Positions 34,366 through 43,645 of a stretch of 64,000 nt of DNA are shown here, in pieces. Position numbers and translations under genes: made by a program. A model generated the notes under the pieces. It ran no database searches and was not told the DNA's origin. It saw only the letters and a list, made by a program, of their open reading frames with translations. Source of the stretch: JANXQE01 sp035651635 (GTDB taxonomy: Bacteria; Verrucomicrobiota; Verrucomicrobiia; Limisphaerales; UBA8199); the NCBI GenBank assembly GCA_035651635.1, contig DASRFK010000082.1:1-64000 (forward strand), read 5' to 3'. How positions within the stretch are numbered: the stretch's first letter is position 1; every line of letters begins with the position of its first letter.

Positions 34366-35104
34366 AAATTTGGTTAAATCGTTCAGCTCGACACCCGTTC
34401 TGCAAGGCGTCGACCATATGCAAGGGCGCGGAGAGGCCGTCGTGCTGATTGGGCCGAGCGGTTGTGGGAAAAGCACTTTCTTGCGGTGTCTGAACCAACT
34501 CGAACAACCGGATGCCGGACGCATCACGATCGGCGGAGTGACCGTCTTAGGCGGCCAGACGCCGCGAACAGCGCAGGAAAGGGAGCTGCAGCGGCGGTTG
34601 CGGCTTCGGGCCGGGATGGTTTTTCAGTCCTTCAACCTCTTCCCACACCTAACGGTGTTGGATAACGTCGCCACCGGCCCGCGCATCGTCAAGGGCCTGG
34701 TGAAAGAGGATGCGGAACTCCTCGCGCGTGAGTTGCTGCGCAAGGTTGGTTTGGAAAACAAGGCTGATTCCTATCCCGGCCAACTTTCGGGCGGACAGCA
34801 GCAACGGGTGGCGATTGCGCGGGCGCTGGCCATGGAGCCGGAGGTCATGCTGTTCGACGAACCGACCAGCGCCTTGGATCCGGAGTTGCGCGAAGAGGTC
34901 TTGCGCGTCATGCGCAGCCTGGTTGAAGAAGGCATGACGATGATTGTCGTCACGCATGAAATGCAGTTTGCCCGGGATGTGGCCGATCGCGTGCTGTTTT
35001 TCGACGCCGGGCGCGTCGCGGAGGATGGCACTCCCGATGAAGTGTTCTCCAACCCACGGCACGAGCGCACGCGTGAGTTCCTGAAGCGAGTCGCTACGCG
35101 CTAG
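34352..35104 (+). CDS. Polar amino-acid ABC transporter ATP-binding protein (GlnQ/HisP type)
   Basis: 250 residues. Walker A GPSGCGKS (about 34-41), Q-loop FQSFNLFPH, signature LSGGQQQR, Walker B MLFDEPTSALDP, switch histidine VVTHEM and the family-typical C-terminal EDGTPDEVFSNP are all present. It overlaps the 3' end of the fused binding-protein/permease gene by 14 nt, so the two are translated together and form a complete importer. The EAA loop in that permease predicts direct contact. Confidence 0.95.
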   Translation: MIIVENLVKSFSSTPVLQGVDHMQGRGEAVVLIGPSGCGKSTFLRCLNQLEQPDAGRITIGGVTVLGGQTPRTAQERELQRRLRLRAGMVFQSFNLFPHLTVLDNVATGPRIVKGLVKEDAELLARELLRKVGLENKADSYPGQLSGGQQQRVAIARALAMEPEVMLFDEPTSALDPELREEVLRVMRSLVEEGMTMIVVTHEMQFARDVADRVLFFDAGRVAEDGTPDEVFSNPRHERTREFLKRVATR

Positions 35105-35105
35105 C

Positions 35106-36578
35106 TCAGGCGACAATGCCTTGGGCCACTTCCCCCGAGACGTCCGTCAGACGAAAATCACGGCCTTGGAATCGATAGGTCAGGCGTTTGTGGTCAATCC
35201 CACAGAGGTAAAGCATGGTCGCATGCAAGTCGTGCACATGCATCTTCTCTGAATCCTCCACGTACCGGTAGCCCAGTTCGTCAGTCCGGCCGTACGTGAT
35301 TCCGGGTTTGACTCCGCCCCCGGCGAGCCAAATGGAAAAGGCATTGATATGGTGGTCGCGGCCGGAACCCTGGCCCATGGGTGTGCGGCCGAATTCTCCG
35401 CCCCAAATGATCAGCGTATCCTTGAGCATTCCCCTTTGTTTGAGATCGCTGACTAACGCGGCGGAAGCCTGATCGACATCCCGGGCGGCAACCGGCATGT
35501 CTTTCTCGATTTCACCGTGGTGATCCCAAGCCCGGTGATAAAGCTGGATGAAGCGCACCCCGCGCTCTGCCAGGCGCCGGGCCAGCAGACAATTGGACGC
35601 AAACGTCCCGTCTCCCGGGTGTTTCACTCCGTAGAGATCGAGCAGGTGTTGTGGTTCCTTCGAGAAATCCGTGAGCTCGGGAATCGACGTTTGCATCCGA
35701 AAGGCCAGTTCGTACTGGCTGATGCGGGTCTGAATTTCCGGGTCGATTTGTTCCTGTTCGAGCATGCCGTTGAGCCGCTTTATTTCTTCGATTACCTGGC
35801 GTTGGGTGCTCTGGCAAACGCCTTCCGGGTTGCCGACATAGTGCACGGCATCGCCCTTGGATTGGAAAAGGATGCCTTGGAATTTGCTCGGCAAGAACCC
35901 GTTCGACCATTGCCGGGCCGAAACGGGCTGCAAGCCTGACTTGCCGGCCGAGGTGAGGACCACGAAGCCGGGCAGTTCCTCAGTTTCCGCGCCGATCCCG
36001 TACAGCAGCCACGAGCCCATGCTGGGCCGCCCCTTGATGATGCTGCCGGCGTTCATGAACGCGTGGGCCGGGTCATGATTGATCTGCTCGGTGTGCATTG
36101 AGCGCACGATGCATAGGTCGTCAGCGACGCCGGCGATGTGCGGAAACAACCCGGAAATCTCCTGGCCTGATTGGCCATGCTTCTGGAAGTCGACAAAGGG
36201 GCCGCGGGCCTTGAGGACCATGTTCTGCAATTGCGCCAATTGCTGTCCTTTAGTGAACGATTCCGGGAATGGCTGACCATCGATGCGTTTGAGCTCGGGT
36301 TTGAAATCGAAGCTTTCCAAATGGGACGGGCCGCCGGCCATGCACAGGTGAATGACGCGTTTGGCGCGTACGGGGAAATGCGGCGGATTGATGATGCCTG
36401 TCCATCGCGGAGAGCCCGCCGGTGCTTCGGCGCTGCAAACCAATTTCGGGTCCAGCAAGCAGGCCAAGGCCATCCCCCCCAGGCCATACGCCGCGCGACC
36501 CAAGAATGCCCGGCGGTTGATATTGAGCTGAAACTGCGGGTCCCGGAGCCGCTGGGCGATGCTTTCTTCTTGGTTCAT
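35106..36578 (-). CDS. DUF1501 family protein (exported, alkaline-phosphatase superfamily)
   Basis: 490 residues. It starts with a twin-arginine-like leader (NRRAFLGRAAYGLGGMALACLL), then IHLCMAGGPSHLESFDFKPEL, the first metal block of the family, and IIWGGEFGRTPMGQG with GRDHH near the end. DUF1501 proteins are usually encoded with DUF1549/DUF1553 cytochrome proteins in Planctomycetes and Verrucomicrobiota. Here the start codon overlaps that gene's stop (TAATG), so they are translationally coupled. Function in the pair is not established; polysaccharide or sulfate-ester breakdown is often proposed. Confidence 0.9.
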   Translation of the reverse strand: MNQEESIAQRLRDPQFQLNINRRAFLGRAAYGLGGMALACLLDPKLVCSAEAPAGSPRWTGIINPPHFPVRAKRVIHLCMAGGPSHLESFDFKPELKRIDGQPFPESFTKGQQLAQLQNMVLKARGPFVDFQKHGQSGQEISGLFPHIAGVADDLCIVRSMHTEQINHDPAHAFMNAGSIIKGRPSMGSWLLYGIGAETEELPGFVVLTSAGKSGLQPVSARQWSNGFLPSKFQGILFQSKGDAVHYVGNPEGVCQSTQRQVIEEIKRLNGMLEQEQIDPEIQTRISQYELAFRMQTSIPELTDFSKEPQHLLDLYGVKHPGDGTFASNCLLARRLAERGVRFIQLYHRAWDHHGEIEKDMPVAARDVDQASAALVSDLKQRGMLKDTLIIWGGEFGRTPMGQGSGRDHHINAFSIWLAGGGVKPGITYGRTDELGYRYVEDSEKMHVHDLHATMLYLCGIDHKRLTYRFQGRDFRLTDVSGEVAQGIVA

Positions 36579-39500
36579 TAATACCTCGTGATGGTTTCGT
36601 GCAAATTCAGAATGACTCGGCAGACCTGCGTCCAGGCCGCCAATTCAACTTGCTTTAGATTCTTTGCCGCGGGCGAGTTGCCGACCTTTACAACTTTGGC
36701 CGCGCCCTCCTGATCCTGTGAATAATGTTCTCTCTGGGCATTCAGGAACTCGATCAGCGAAGACCGTTCGTTGGTTCTGGGGCTGCGCGCCAGGGCGCGC
36801 TCGAAAGCCGCGTCCAGTTTTTCTTCATCCGATTGCGGCGCATCGCTTAGAAGGTGCGCTGCGAAGACTCGGGCCGCTTCAACGAAAGTGGGATCATTGA
36901 GCAGTGTCAACGCCTGCTGGGGCGTGTCCGAGACAATGCGATTGGCGGTGCATTCTTCGCGCGAGGGTGCGTCGAAGTTGGCCAGCATCGGGTGCAGGAA
37001 CGCCCGCTGCCAATGCGTGTACAACCCACGGCGATACTGGCGATCATCCGTGTTCGAATAATATTCGCGGTCGGGCCACTGCAAGTAAGTGTAGTACCCG
37101 GGGGGTTGGTACGGAAAAACGCTGGGGCCGCCAATGTCTGGATTCAGCAGGCCCGCGATGGCGAGCGCATTGTCCCGGACGAATTCAGCTTCCAACCGCC
37201 GCGGGGATTGAGCGGCCAGCAAACGGTTGTTCGGGTCGATTTCTTTCAACTCAGGGCGTTCATTCGAGTCCTGCCGGTAGGTGGAGGACAGAACGATCAG
37301 CCTGACCATGTGTTTCAAGTCCCAGGGAAAGGCGGCTTCGCCGCTGCTCGACACGGAAGGCTGCCTGAATTCGCAAGCCAGCCAATCCAGCAACTCCGGA
37401 TGTACCGGCCATTCCCCCTGCGCGCCCAGGTCATCGACCACGGCGGAAATCCCGGTTCCAAAAAACTGCTTCCATAAACGGTTCATCACCGCTCGCGAGG
37501 TGAGCGGGTTTTGCGGCGAGACCAGCCAGCGCGCCAAATCCAAACGGGTCAACCGCCGCTTTTCCGGATTCGGAATCTGCGGCAAGAAATGCGGAACCAG
37601 GGGCAACACAATATCTCCGCCCTCGTCCTGCCAGTTGCCGCGCCGTAAAACACGCGTAAGCAGCGGCTCCCGCGCAAGCGTAATCATCGTAAAAGCTCGT
37701 CCGCCACGGCACTCTCTCACTTGTGCCTGAAGTTGCCGGATCTGGGCCACGCGCTCAGGCTCTGCCGCTGTGGCCATGAGAAATGTTCGCTGGAGCAAAT
37801 CCCGGTCTGCTTGACCCAAGCCGCCTTTGCTGGCCAGCGCTTTGGCCAGAGAGTGACCGTTACCTGACTTTAAAGGTTCAAGGGCGGGAAAAGGAGTGAA
37901 GGCGGCCCGAACCGAAGCCACGGCGAAACCGCCGAGCTCGAGGATCAGCGAGGTCGCCTTTCCCGGCGGGATGGGCGCGTCCAGGAGCCAAACGGCGGTT
38001 TGCCGTTCGTGATAAGGAGAAAGCTGCCAGCGATCTTTCACGCCGAGCACGAGCTGACCGCCAGCATAATGCTCTGTTTTATGGTCCGCGTCCGCAAAGG
38101 AAAACTTCAGCGGTTGTTCGGCGCCATTGGGATCTATCATGGCGGCCTTAAGACTCAGCGAATCGGGCTTAAACCGGGTGGCGCCGCCGGTGGGATCACG
38201 CACCTCGGGCTGAGGTATAATCTCCAGCCGAATGGCGCCGACCCCGGCCTGCGGGATCGGCACGATCAAGCGGGTTTTTTCGCGAGGCATTTCGCTGAGA
38301 TTAACCGTGCCGTCCGCGAGGACGACAAAGTTGGTGGCGGGAACGGCATTGGTGTCCTTCATTCCAAGGGACACTTGCGGAAGGGGCGATTGCCACCCAT
38401 CAGGATTTGCCTGAAGGAATTGATGGCTGGCCTTGCGCCACTGCTCAAACTCAACTCGTTTCCGAGGGTCATCGCGGAGCTGGCTGGCTGCCTGAAGGTA
38501 TGCCCGATCTTGTAGTTGCCGCAGGTAAGTGATCCGCCGATGGAGATAAGGATTTTCGGCCTCGATCTCGGGTGGAAACGGATGATCGTTACCAACACCC
38601 TTCAGATCGACATTGGGAGTATAGTCGTAGTCGGCATAGACCCCCCACTGCTTGATGTCAGCGAAGAATGCCTCCATTTGGTAAAAATCTTTCGAGGTGA
38701 ACGGGTCGTACTTGTGATCGTGACATTCCGCGCAACCCATAGTCGAGCCAAGCCAGGCCATGGAAACGGTCCGCACCCGGTCAGCCGCGTATTTCGACAG
38801 GTATTCTTTTGGCTGCGCTCCGCCTTCGCGGGTCACCATGTTCAAACGATTGAACCCGGAGGCGATTTGCTGCTCGACTGTGGGCGCCGGTAGAAGATCC
38901 CCGGCCAACTGTTCGACGGTGAATTGATCGAAGGGTTTATCCCGATTAAAGGAATCAATCACGTAATCACGATACGGAAAAATGTTTTGGTTTTGGTCCC
39001 CGTGATAGCCGACGGTGTCGGCATACCGGACGATGTCCAGCCAGGGAACCGCCATCCGTTCGCCGTAATGCGGCGAGCTGAGCAATCGATCCACTTGCCG
39101 TTCGTAGGCTGCCGGGCTGGGGTCTTTCAGAAAGTCATCCAGCTCCGCGGGCGTGGGTGGCAGGCCGATCAGGTCCAGGCTAAGGCGCCGCAGCAACTCG
39201 GCTTTAGGAGCCTCCTTTGAGGGGCGAATGCTCTTGCCTTCGAGTGTCGCCAGGATAAAGGCATCGATTGGGTTACGCGCCCAGGCAGCGTTGGCCGGTT
39301 GCGGCACGGCGGGCCGCTTCAACGGAATATACGCCCAGTGCGGCTCGTACTCCGCGCCGTCGGCAATCCATTGCCGAAGCAATTCCTTTTGTGCCTCGGT
39401 CAAAACCTTTCGCGATTTTGCGGGCGGCATGAGCTCGTCGGGATCGCTGGCGAAAATATGCTCGACGAGTTTGCTCTCCGCGGGTTTGCCCGGAACAATG

Positions 39501-39718
39501 GCTCCGCGTTCCAGCGCAATCTCGCGCACATCCAGCCGGAGCTTGGCCTTCCGCTGGTTTTTGTCCGGTCCATGACAGGCGTAACAGTTCTCGGTGATGA
39601 TCGGCCGAATATCGCGATTGAACTCGATCTTCGTTCGGGTTGCCTCGCTGGCGCCGGTCGAAAAAGTGGCGAGCACTAGCAGGGCGACGATGGGTTTTAG
39701 TTGATGAACTGCTAGCAT
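36578..39718 (-). CDS. PSCyt1/DUF1549/DUF1553 cytochrome-domain protein
   Basis: 1046 residues with a signal peptide (MLAVHQLKPIVALLVLATFSTGA; start 39718). A single c-type haem site CYACHG lies near residue 45, with the distal MPP further on (planctomycete cytochrome domain 1, about 30-110). DUF1549 follows (about 145-350: RNPIDAFILATLEGK, HYGERMAVPWLDIVRYADT, DQFTVEQLAGDLLP, CAECHDHKYDPF, a second possible haem-like CxxCH). Then a beta-sandwich (about 440-640) and DUF1553 (about 720-1000: RLDLARWLVSPQNPLTSRAVMN). Periplasmic. First gene of a two-gene operon with DUF1501. Confidence 0.92.
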   Translation of the reverse strand: MLAVHQLKPIVALLVLATFSTGASEATRTKIEFNRDIRPIITENCYACHGPDKNQRKAKLRLDVREIALERGAIVPGKPAESKLVEHIFASDPDELMPPAKSRKVLTEAQKELLRQWIADGAEYEPHWAYIPLKRPAVPQPANAAWARNPIDAFILATLEGKSIRPSKEAPKAELLRRLSLDLIGLPPTPAELDDFLKDPSPAAYERQVDRLLSSPHYGERMAVPWLDIVRYADTVGYHGDQNQNIFPYRDYVIDSFNRDKPFDQFTVEQLAGDLLPAPTVEQQIASGFNRLNMVTREGGAQPKEYLSKYAADRVRTVSMAWLGSTMGCAECHDHKYDPFTSKDFYQMEAFFADIKQWGVYADYDYTPNVDLKGVGNDHPFPPEIEAENPYLHRRITYLRQLQDRAYLQAASQLRDDPRKRVEFEQWRKASHQFLQANPDGWQSPLPQVSLGMKDTNAVPATNFVVLADGTVNLSEMPREKTRLIVPIPQAGVGAIRLEIIPQPEVRDPTGGATRFKPDSLSLKAAMIDPNGAEQPLKFSFADADHKTEHYAGGQLVLGVKDRWQLSPYHERQTAVWLLDAPIPPGKATSLILELGGFAVASVRAAFTPFPALEPLKSGNGHSLAKALASKGGLGQADRDLLQRTFLMATAAEPERVAQIRQLQAQVRECRGGRAFTMITLAREPLLTRVLRRGNWQDEGGDIVLPLVPHFLPQIPNPEKRRLTRLDLARWLVSPQNPLTSRAVMNRLWKQFFGTGISAVVDDLGAQGEWPVHPELLDWLACEFRQPSVSSSGEAAFPWDLKHMVRLIVLSSTYRQDSNERPELKEIDPNNRLLAAQSPRRLEAEFVRDNALAIAGLLNPDIGGPSVFPYQPPGYYTYLQWPDREYYSNTDDRQYRRGLYTHWQRAFLHPMLANFDAPSREECTANRIVSDTPQQALTLLNDPTFVEAARVFAAHLLSDAPQSDEEKLDAAFERALARSPRTNERSSLIEFLNAQREHYSQDQEGAAKVVKVGNSPAAKNLKQVELAAWTQVCRVILNLHETITRY

Positions 39719-39888
39719 GACTTGGGCGCCACGCACTGGCTGCCTGCAAACCAGGGATTCCGCGGCCCTAATAATCATAATCACCCTAAATGCTTATGCA
39801 AGTACCGGGGTCCGATTAAAAGTGTCGGTCGTAGCTGGAAGCCGAAAAAAACGGCAGAGGACTGCCGCTGTCCAAATCGCAAGGGCAA

Positions 39889-41250
39889 CTACTTTGCTTT
39901 TCCCCCAATCGCCACGAGCTCCTCTGTGGTTCGGAAGAACAAAGTGCCGGCGGACAGGGCCGGGGTGGACAGGCAAATGCCGCCCAGTTTATTCGTGGCC
40001 AGCACGCTGAACTGAGGCTGGACGGGAATGACGAAGACTTCCCCGCGCTCTCCGGTGAAATAGAGCTTGTCCGCGGCTGCCACCGGTGAGGCGGTGAACC
40101 CCTCCGCGCCAGCGCCGATGCGCTCAGAGTATTCGATCTTGCCGGTGTTCAGGTCGAAGCAGGTGATAATCCCGTCAAGCGCGCCCCAAACCCAGTTACC
40201 GACGACAATGGGAGTTTGCAAGTAATCCCCCTGGCGCGGATGCGCCCAAATTACGGACTCATTGGTGGCTCCAAGCTCCGGCGGCGATATCTCGCCGGCG
40301 GCATCAAGCCGGACCGCGCGCATGGGCCGAGCTTTGCCATGAGCACTGGTCAGAATGACCCGGTCTCCGGCCAGAACCGGCGAGGCCACCGGGACGTCGC
40401 CCCCGCCATGTAATTGCCAGAGCGAACGGCCCGTGCCGAGATCGTAACCACCAATTTGCTTCCAGCCATTGACGATCACCTGCTCTCCGCCGTTGGACTT
40501 GGCAATGACCGGCGTGCACCACGTCGGAACGTCCTGCCGTTCGGTGCGCCACAACTGCCGGCCATCTTTCGCGTCGAACACGGCCAGGAACTGCTCGCTG
40601 AGCACATCGCATTGAACGATGACTTTGCCCTCGTGCAGAACCGGCGAACTGCCGAACCCCCAGGAAGTATTTGTCACGACGTAAAAACCGGGATCCATTT
40701 TGCCGAGGTCCTTGTGCCAGAGTTGCTCGCCGTCCATATCGAAGCAAAAAAGCCCTTCGGAGCCCAAGATGGCCACAACCCGTTTTCCATCTGTGGCCGG
40801 CGTGGAATTGCAGTGAGTGGCCTTGGTGTGCCGTTGGGTCCGCGGCACTGACTCCAACACCAGCTTATTCCAGAGCACCTTGCCTTTCGATTTATCGAGG
40901 CAAAGTAACCGCCATTGGTGCGCTTCGGTTTCTTTGTACGAGTCGATGTCTCCGTACAGACCAATCTTGAGGTCGGCCTTGCTCCCTGGCTTTACGGCGG
41001 TTGCAAGGTAGATCCGATCCGCCCAGATGATGGGGCTGGCGTGGCCCAGGCCTGGAATGGGCGTTCGCCAGAGAATATTCTCGCCAGATTCAACGTTCCA
41101 GCTCGTGGGCGCCGGCTCTATCGAGACACCGCCTCCGTCCGGTCCGCGGAATTGCGGCCAATCCGCCGCCGTGAAAGCCGAAAGCGGCAAAACCGCGCCG
41201 AGCAAGGCCAGACCGAGGGCGGCCGCGACAGTCGCTCTGTGAGCATTCAT
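39889..41250 (-). CDS. Exported PQQ-type beta-propeller protein
   Basis: 453 residues with a signal peptide (MNAHRATVAAALGLALLGAVLPLSA). The mature part opens DWPQFRGPDGGGVS, as in many planctomycete and verrucomicrobial propellers; blades carry CLDKSKGKVLWNK, CFDMDGEQLWHK, VFDAKDGRQLWR and CFDLNTGKIEY. Similar to the protein at 19759-21105 but clearly diverged. It stands 170 nt upstream (in its own direction) of the PSCyt1 gene on the same strand and 16 nt after the DUF1080 gene, so all may be one degradation block. Confidence 0.85.
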   Translation of the reverse strand: MNAHRATVAAALGLALLGAVLPLSAFTAADWPQFRGPDGGGVSIEPAPTSWNVESGENILWRTPIPGLGHASPIIWADRIYLATAVKPGSKADLKIGLYGDIDSYKETEAHQWRLLCLDKSKGKVLWNKLVLESVPRTQRHTKATHCNSTPATDGKRVVAILGSEGLFCFDMDGEQLWHKDLGKMDPGFYVVTNTSWGFGSSPVLHEGKVIVQCDVLSEQFLAVFDAKDGRQLWRTERQDVPTWCTPVIAKSNGGEQVIVNGWKQIGGYDLGTGRSLWQLHGGGDVPVASPVLAGDRVILTSAHGKARPMRAVRLDAAGEISPPELGATNESVIWAHPRQGDYLQTPIVVGNWVWGALDGIITCFDLNTGKIEYSERIGAGAEGFTASPVAAADKLYFTGERGEVFVIPVQPQFSVLATNKLGGICLSTPALSAGTLFFRTTEELVAIGGKAK

Positions 41251-41266
41251 CTCGTAGCCTGGCGAG

Positions 41267-41923
41267 CTAATTCTGCCCGCCCAAATCCTGAAGTTGTATG
41301 TTGCGGAACTCGATCTTCATCTTGAGTCCCGGGTGAATTTGCAGGCCGATCGCGTATGGGTCGGGGAACCGTGCATCGGTGTACTCCACCACCTTGTGGC
41401 CATTGAGCCAGGCGGTGAAGACATCCCCGTGTGCCTGAAGACGGATTTTGTTCCAGTCGCCTGGTTTTAAATATTTGTTCAACTCCTTGGCCTGGCCGGC
41501 TTCAGGGTATTTCTCCTGGCCATTGGTGTAGAAAGAGCAGGTCATGTCCTTTTTCAAACTCCTGGAAATGCCGATCTGGAGCTGCAGTTCCGGATGACGA
41601 AGCATGATGCCGCTGTCAATTTCGCCACTCCACTTCGCTTCGAGTTCGATGATAAAATCTTTGTAGGGCTTTTGTGTATAAAGCACATGGCCTTTCATCG
41701 CGGTATCGTTTTCGCCGACCAGGACACCGTCGACGACATGCCAGAACGGGTTGGGATCGGGTACCTGCCAGCCTGTCAGATCCTTTCCGTTAAAGATGGG
41801 TTTGAATTCCTGTGCAGCGCCGCGGCTGACGAAAGGCCGTTCAAAGAGCGCCAGCAAGAGCAACCAGGCGCCCAGGGCTGAGATCGTGCGTGAGGACAAG
41901 TTGGAATGTTTGTGAATGTTCAT
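41267..41923 (-). CDS. DUF1080 protein (3-keto-disaccharide hydrolase type)
   Basis: 218 residues, signal peptide about 1-37, then a single LamG-like beta-sandwich: FKPIFNGKDLTGWQVPD, ELEAKWSGEIDSGIMLRH and NGHKVVEYTD are standard DUF1080 blocks. Some DUF1080 members hydrolyse 3-keto-glycosides; many are only sugar-binding. The start at 41923 is preferred because the upstream in-frame stretch has no leader. It is followed 16 nt on by the PQQ propeller gene, probably in one transcript. Confidence 0.87.
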   Translation of the reverse strand: MNIHKHSNLSSRTISALGAWLLLLALFERPFVSRGAAQEFKPIFNGKDLTGWQVPDPNPFWHVVDGVLVGENDTAMKGHVLYTQKPYKDFIIELEAKWSGEIDSGIMLRHPELQLQIGISRSLKKDMTCSFYTNGQEKYPEAGQAKELNKYLKPGDWNKIRLQAHGDVFTAWLNGHKVVEYTDARFPDPYAIGLQIHPGLKMKIEFRNIQLQDLGGQN

Positions 41924-42087
41924 AAGCGCATCTGGCCATTGATGACCGGGGCGGCCCCCGAGTATCGCCAAACTGGCCGGGCTTGCAAGCGTGCAACCGC
42001 CGTCTAGACTGGCGGGCACCAGCATGCAAGCGCTGGCATTGGGCGCCCGGCGCAGCCCAAGAAACGCGCGTTAGAAAAGAATCTCTT

Positions 42088-43095
42088 GTGAAACCTACAA
42101 AGATCAACATTCCCGAGGAACTCAAGGCCGATTTGCCCTCCTCACGGTTCGGAAAGATTTTGAGCGCCACTCCCGTAGTGATGGCTGTAGTGGCAACGAT
42201 GCTGGCCGGATTAGCTTCGAGTGAAATGACCAAGGCGCAATACGACCGCTCCCTGGGCGCCCAACAGCAATCCAAAGCCGGTGATCAGTGGAGCTTCTTT
42301 CAGGCAAAACGCCTGCGCGGCGCGATTCAACGCAACACGGCGGATCTGCTGCAGGCCACAACCGAACTCCATTCTTTCGACCCCGCGACGCTGGAACAAT
42401 GGGCACGCAATCCCAGTGATTCAGGCTCGAATTCATTGAACTCCGAGCTGCGCGCGGTGATTGACTCGGCCGGCGGCCGGCGGGCCATGGCGCTGCTGCA
42501 GTCAGGAGAAGCTCCAGGGATCGGCTCGGAGCCGGTGCTGGATCCTGCGATAAAAGCTGCCGTCGAAGGGGTCGAAACCTCGACTCCCGATGCGGAATTG
42601 GCAAGCGCGATTAACCGGGTGGATCAAAAGGCGTTGGATGCGGCCTTGCGGGCGGCGCGGGATCAGGCGGAGCAATTCGACGCCAGCACCCGGCCGATTA
42701 ACCAGGCCATCGACCAGCTGGACGCGTGGATGAGCCGCCTGGCTCTGGCGCATCCACGCGCAGCGGCGGCCGGCGGCGACGCCTTGGGCTCACTCCCACG
42801 AGATTTCACCGCGGCGCGGCTGCGCTATGCGTCCCTGCGATACGAAATCGAAGCCAGGCTCAACCAGACGATTGCCAACCTGTATGAGGTCCAGGTTCGA
42901 AAAAGCAACATATCCGCCGAGCATCATCACCGGCGCAGCCAGCGCTTCTTTTTCGGCATGCTCGGCGCTCAAGCGGGAGTGATCATCTCGACGCTGGCAA
43001 TGGCCGCCAAGAACCGCAACCTGCTTTGGTCGATCGCCGCGGCTGCGGGTCTGGTGGCGGTGGCCTTTGCCGTGTACGTATTTCTTTACGTCTAA
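42088..43095 (+). CDS. DUF4337-like membrane protein
   Basis: 335 residues. A transmembrane segment (ILSATPVVMAVVATMLAGLA) near the N-terminus, the block GDQWSFFQAKRLR (about 72-84) that marks DUF4337-type proteins, a long helical region probably coiled coil (about 85-275), and two C-terminal membrane helices. DUF4337 proteins are usually under 250 residues, so the middle is expanded. GTG at 42088 fits the start of the conserved part; an upstream ATG would add a cysteine-rich stretch without features. Function unknown. Confidence 0.6.
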   Translation: MKPTKINIPEELKADLPSSRFGKILSATPVVMAVVATMLAGLASSEMTKAQYDRSLGAQQQSKAGDQWSFFQAKRLRGAIQRNTADLLQATTELHSFDPATLEQWARNPSDSGSNSLNSELRAVIDSAGGRRAMALLQSGEAPGIGSEPVLDPAIKAAVEGVETSTPDAELASAINRVDQKALDAALRAARDQAEQFDASTRPINQAIDQLDAWMSRLALAHPRAAAAGGDALGSLPRDFTAARLRYASLRYEIEARLNQTIANLYEVQVRKSNISAEHHHRRSQRFFFGMLGAQAGVIISTLAMAAKNRNLLWSIAAAAGLVAVAFAVYVFLYV

Positions 43096-43170
43096 TCGCT
43101 CAAGTGCAGTTCTGTCTTGAAATGCTGGAGGACTTCAGGCGAAATGCCCCAGCGGAACGAATGCGACGTT

Positions 43171-43635
43171 ATGGATTTAGGCGACATTCTGACCAAAGAA
43201 CAGATCATCACGGACCTGCGCGCCACCAACCGTTGGGAGGCCATCGACGAGCTGATCAATAATCTGGTCACGACGGGCAGAATCAAGCCGGAACATCATG
43301 AGGCCATTGCGGCGGTGGTCAAAAAGCGCGAATCCTCGATGAGCACCGGGATTGGTTTTGGCATTGGAATTCCCCACGCCTCGACCGATCTGATTTACGA
43401 AGTGGTCGGCGCTCTCGGCCGCTCAAAGAACGGCGTTAGTTTTGACGCCCTGGACAATCAACCGGTCAACCTGGTGATGTTGTTCCTGGTGCCCCAGGGC
43501 CAGTTCCAAAAACACCTCCATACCCTCGCCAATATCGCCAAGCTCCTTCACAAAGCCGAGTTTCGTCAGGCCTTGGAACAGGCGCCCGATGCCGAAACCA
43601 TGCTCAAGATCATCCGGGACCAGGGCAGAAAATAG
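43171..43635 (+). CDS. PTS EIIA-2 domain protein (PtsN/fructose IIA type)
   Basis: 154 residues, a stand-alone EIIA domain. The phosphorylatable histidine is His69 in GIGFGIGIPHAST, followed by LVMLFLVPQGQFQKHLHTLANIAKLL, the second conserved block. Without any sugar permease (EIIB/EIIC) nearby it is probably a regulatory PTSNtr-like protein rather than a sugar transporter. It ends 10 nt before the preferred argS start; an argS start at 43589 would overlap it. Confidence 0.87.
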   Translation: MDLGDILTKEQIITDLRATNRWEAIDELINNLVTTGRIKPEHHEAIAAVVKKRESSMSTGIGFGIGIPHASTDLIYEVVGALGRSKNGVSFDALDNQPVNLVMLFLVPQGQFQKHLHTLANIAKLLHKAEFRQALEQAPDAETMLKIIRDQGRK

Positions 43636-43645
43636 CCGGCATCCT

